DNA of 64,000 bases from Deltaproteobacteria bacterium (GTDB lineage: Bacteria > JADJOY01). Below are positions 59,163 to 64,000 of the stretch, in pieces. The notes below the pieces were generated by a model. The model saw nothing but the letters and a program-made list of their open reading frames with translations, made no database searches and was not told where the DNA came from. Positions within the stretch are counted from its first letter, which is position 1. Each line of letters opens with the position of its first letter. The stretch lies in assembly GCA_016713535.1 (NCBI GenBank), contig JADJOY010000022.1, forward strand, positions 1 through 64,000, written 5' to 3'. A program made the position numbers and the translations under genes.

Positions 59163-60512
59163 CTAGCGCGATCCCGCGTGCCGCCGCCGGACGGCCCACG
59201 CGAGCGCCACCAGCCCGGCGAGGACCGCGTTCGCGCCGCCACCGTTGCCAGGGCCCGCCACGCGGCAACCGCCACCACCTCCCCCCCCGCCACCCCCGCC
59301 CTGGCCGCCGCCGTTCACGGTCGTGGTGACGTTGGTCGCGAGCGGCGCGCCGTCGTTCTCGAACTCCTGCACGAAATCGACACCGCTCGTGGTCGCGTTC
59401 GCCTTCACGGTGACCGGCGTGCCGGCCGACACCTGCGGGGTGTTGTTGAAGTACTCCTTCGGGAACGCCTTGCCATAGGTCGACCGCAGGATCTCCGAGA
59501 TGTTGAAGCCGCTCACGAAGCCGGCGTCCTGGCCGCCGTCGATGGCGTGGATGAAGACCTCGTAGATCCCCGGCGTGAGCCCCGGGATCTCGTAGTCGCC
59601 GCTCTTGCGGTTCCCCGAGAAGTAACCCGCGATCGCGCCCACCACCTCGCCGGTGTTGCCGTTGACCGCGGTGATGTGGGTGCCGAAGCCGCCGCGCCCC
59701 TGGGCGTCGGTGATGGTGCCACGGATGGTGCCGAAGTCGGACGCGAACGACGGCGACGGGTAGACCTGCGAGAGCCCGGCGCGGTCGTCGTTGGTCAGCG
59801 TGCGCTGCTCGGCGGGCGAGCCGTAGAAGCCGACGTACGGGAACATCGTCGGCACCTGCGTCGCCGGCACGTCCGGGTACACACCCGAGTGGCCGAGGCC
59901 ACACAGGTGGCCGATCTCGTGGATCAGCACGCCCTCGAGATCCGCGTCCTTCGCGAAGCGTGTGATGTTGGGGACGCTGATGACGATGTCCGAGTCGCGG
60001 ATCTCGCCGGTCGAGAGCTCGATCGTCGGGAACGCGAGCCCGATGACGCCGTTGTCGGCCCCGGCGATGCGGTCGAAGTAGACCCCGCTGTCGTCGAAGA
60101 TCACGTCGATGCGGCCGTCGTCGCGGAACGCGTCTCCGCGGTCGATGTCCGCGACGGTGGTGTTGTTGTCGCCGTCGGTGTCGGGGATGAGACCGCCGTA
60201 CTCGAAGGTGAGCGTCGAGCTCGACACCTGCGCCCAGGTGTCGAAGGCGCGCCGCACCAGGTCGACCGCGTCGACGCCCGCGACGCCGGTGCCGCCGGGA
60301 TCGACGAAGTACTTGATCGGCTGCTTGTCGGCCGGCCAGTGGTCGTAGACGATCGGGTTGGTGCTCGGTCCGGTCTGGGCGAGCTGGCTGAAGCTCCACG
60401 CCGGCCCCACCGACACGGCGAGGAGCCCGAGCGCACCCAGGCCGAGTGCCGCCGCGCGCGGCGCGATCTGCTTCTCCGTCACGACGATCTCCCCTCGCTC
60501 GGCGCCGCTCAT
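59163..60512 (-). CDS. Matrixin-like secreted zinc metalloprotease with MYXO-CTERM-like tail
   Basis: A 449-residue protein. An N-terminal signal segment (AALGLGALGLLAVSVGPAWSF) is followed by a metzincin catalytic domain: GVLIHEIGHLCGLGHSGV holds HExxHxxGxxH, and TMFPYVGFYG provides a Met-turn. Then comes a beta-sandwich of carboxypeptidase regulatory/Ig type (RGTITDAQGRGGFGTHITAV). The C-terminus has a poly-Gly stretch, GGC, a hydrophobic segment (NAVLAGLVALAWAV) and RRRH, the three-part form of MYXO-CTERM signals. It is probably an exported, surface-anchored protease. The start ATG overlaps the upstream gene (ATGA). Confidence 0.88.
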   Translation of the reverse strand: MSGAERGEIVVTEKQIAPRAAALGLGALGLLAVSVGPAWSFSQLAQTGPSTNPIVYDHWPADKQPIKYFVDPGGTGVAGVDAVDLVRRAFDTWAQVSSSTLTFEYGGLIPDTDGDNNTTVADIDRGDAFRDDGRIDVIFDDSGVYFDRIAGADNGVIGLAFPTIELSTGEIRDSDIVISVPNITRFAKDADLEGVLIHEIGHLCGLGHSGVYPDVPATQVPTMFPYVGFYGSPAEQRTLTNDDRAGLSQVYPSPSFASDFGTIRGTITDAQGRGGFGTHITAVNGNTGEVVGAIAGYFSGNRKSGDYEIPGLTPGIYEVFIHAIDGGQDAGFVSGFNISEILRSTYGKAFPKEYFNNTPQVSAGTPVTVKANATTSGVDFVQEFENDGAPLATNVTTTVNGGGQGGGGGGGGGGGCRVAGPGNGGGANAVLAGLVALAWAVRRRHAGSR

Positions 60513-61046
60513 CGCAGGTACCCGCGCACTTCAGCGAGGAAATCGGCGAGCGGGACCGCCGCCGCGCCGACGGCCCCACCGCCGCCGGCGGCGCTCTTCG
60601 GTGCGCGCCGCGCGCACCGCCGGGCCACTCGTGCGGTTCTCGATCTCGTACGAGCCCTGATCGAAGCCCATCACGCCGCGGGCGCCGTCGGCCCGTGGCG
60701 CGGTCAGGAAGAGCACCGCCCCGCGACCTTCCGCGAAGCTCGGCGCTCCCGCGACCGTGAGCGAGCGGCCGCGGACGGCACCGCCCGGGATCGCGACCCT
60801 CACCTCGCTCGCGACGCCGCTGCCCTTCACCACCTCGTCGACCGCGAAGGTCGCAAACGTGCCGGGGCGATGGGTGAGCGCGTCGACCGCGGTGCTGACG
60901 CCGGTGCAGCGCGCCACCACCACCGCGTCGGCGCGTTGACTCAACGCGCGAAGATCCATCGGCGCCACGGAGGTCGCGCGCGCGGCGGCCGCGCCTGCGA
61001 CGGTGAACAAGAGCGCGCCGAGCCACGCGCGTGTCAGTGACGCCAT
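60509..61046 (-). CDS. Secreted protein of unknown function, partner of the matrixin (one frameshift)
   Basis: About 178 residues after correction near 60600-60612. ATG 61046 follows a GAGGAG ribosome site; the signal peptide is WLGALLFTVAGAAAARA. The mature protein has TSVAPMDLRALSQRADAVVVARC, VDEVVKGSG and GAVLFLTAPRADG, a pattern I know as a companion of matrixin-like proteases, without a known function. In the corrected frame it ends PLADFLAEVRGYLR and overlaps the protease start by ATGA, which supports the correction. It may assist or inhibit the protease. Confidence 0.7.
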
Positions 61047-61088
61047 CGTTCGCTCCTCGAAGGGACTGCGATCGCGGAAGGCGGCGCA

Positions 61089-61118
61089 GAATAGGAGCGC
61101 CGGAAAAGCCAAGTCAAC
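61089..61118 (-). promoter_or_regulatory. Sigma70-type promoter of the matrixin operon
   Basis: TTGACT (61118-61113), 18-base spacer, TATTCT (61094-61089), about 43 bases before ATG 61046. The -35 box matches at five of six positions, the -10 box at four. Confidence 0.65.
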
Positions 61119-61165
61119 GCGCGCCGCGTCGTGGATGCGGCGAGCCGGGCCGGCGAGCGATGCGC

Positions 61166-63571
<2,406 letters not shown>

Positions 63572-63660
63572 CGTGCCTCCGAGCGACCCGGAAGTGCCGT
63601 CGGGTGTTTCCCATAGTCTCACCGTGGGCGGCCGGTCCAACGCTCCGCCCTGGTCACGCG

Positions 63661-63689
63661 TTGACGCGCACCCGGCCGGTTCCTACATT
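63661..63689 (+). promoter_or_regulatory. Sigma70-type promoter of cutA
   Basis: TTGACG (63661-63666), 17-base spacer, TACATT (63684-63689). The -10 box is identical to that of the left-edge promoter. The start point near 63696 gives a leader of about 30 bases. Confidence 0.7.
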
Positions 63690-63725
63690 GGGCGCGGCCC
63701 TCGCCCGTCCCCCGGAACCCGGCAC

Positions 63726-64000
63726 TTGCCCACCGACGTCTCGCTCGTCCTCGTCACCGCGCCTCCCGGCGAACCCGCCGCGGCGCTCGCGCGCCAGGTG
63801 GTCGAGGAGGGGCTCGCGGCGTGCGTGAACCTGGTGCCGGGAATTCGCTCGATCTACCGCTGGCAGGGTCGTGTCGAGGACGAGAGCGAGACGCTGCTCG
63901 TCATCAAGACCCGCACCGAGGGGGTCGAGGCGCTGCGCGCGCGGGTCGTCGAGCTCCACCCGTACAGCGTTCCCGAGGTCATCGCGATCCCCGTCGCCGA
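63726..64000 (+). CDS. cutA: Divalent-cation tolerance protein CutA (runs off right edge)
   Basis: The first 91 codons of a protein usually of 105-115 residues. It reads SLVLVTAPPGEPAAALARQV, then GLAACVNLVPGIRSIYRWQG with the family Cys, ETLLVIKTRTEGVEALR and VVELHPYSVPEVIAIPV, all characteristic of CutA1. CutA forms very stable trimers; its link to copper tolerance is old and the true role is debated. The start TTG 63726 is chosen because it follows the promoter at a suitable distance and gives the normal N-terminus; no ATG or GTG lies between. Confidence 0.85.
   Translation, partial: MPTDVSLVLVTAPPGEPAAALARQVVEEGLAACVNLVPGIRSIYRWQGRVEDESETLLVIKTRTEGVEALRARVVELHPYSVPEVIAIPVA

Noticed and set aside
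58486-61026. 846-codon minus-strand frame across the repeat array and matrixin
   Set aside because: It is out of frame with the matrixin, whose zinc motif, signal and tail are clear, and it reads through repeats.

Overview
This is a GC-rich window (roughly 70% by eye) from a Gram-negative, LPS-making bacterium. Three things point to a deltaproteobacterial-grade lineage (Myxococcota, Desulfobacterota, Binatota or similar): the gene order prfB-lysS-lolCD-bamA-skp-lpxD-fabZ-lpxA, a trp-accD-folC block, and two secreted proteins with MYXO-CTERM-like tails. The exact phylum cannot be fixed from sequence reading alone. Many essential genes carry single-base frameshifts, often in G/C runs, and one stretch near 61.3-61.5 kb is dominated by poly-G. 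The window therefore looks like an imperfectly polished assembly, and most broken genes here are probably intact in the organism.

Left half (707-30494, all minus strand): one compact directon that starts at trpE and ends at lpxK. In order it holds tryptophan synthesis (trpE, trpG, trpC, trpF, trpB, trpA, with no trpD), accD and folC, then LPS and lipoprotein export and assembly (lptD, lnt), translation (prfB with a programmed frameshift, lysS), lipoprotein sorting (lolC, lolD), outer-membrane assembly (bamA, skp), and lipid A synthesis and flipping (lpxD, fabZ, lpxA, a Gfo/Idh/MocA oxidoreductase, lpxB joined in frame to msbA, a DUF374 acyltransferase joined in frame to waaA, lpxK). Most neighbours overlap by GTGA or ATGA. 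A partial outer-membrane protein with its own promoter lies to the left.

Middle (30.8-48.4 kb): a SPOR-domain protein and a small XRE regulator-membrane protein-lipoprotein operon on the minus strand, divergent from a plus-strand type II secretion operon, gspC1-C2-D-E-F-G-I-H-J-K-L-M-N. It has two tandem gspC genes and a GspD with a long C-terminal extension. A clear sigma70-type promoter lies in the divergent gap.

Right part (48.4-64 kb): hairpin-rich noncoding DNA, then mostly exported or envelope proteins: an alpha/beta hydrolase, a CSLREA beta-helix protein with an anchor tail, a TolC-MacB-MacA type efflux system behind a GH51-like lipoprotein, tandem repeats, a matrixin metalloprotease with a MYXO-CTERM-like tail and its partner gene, a TIG/FG-GAP lipoprotein damaged by frameshifts, and the start of cutA. 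The simplest reading is an envelope-biogenesis locus followed by a secretion machine and a group of proteins that are plausible clients of it.
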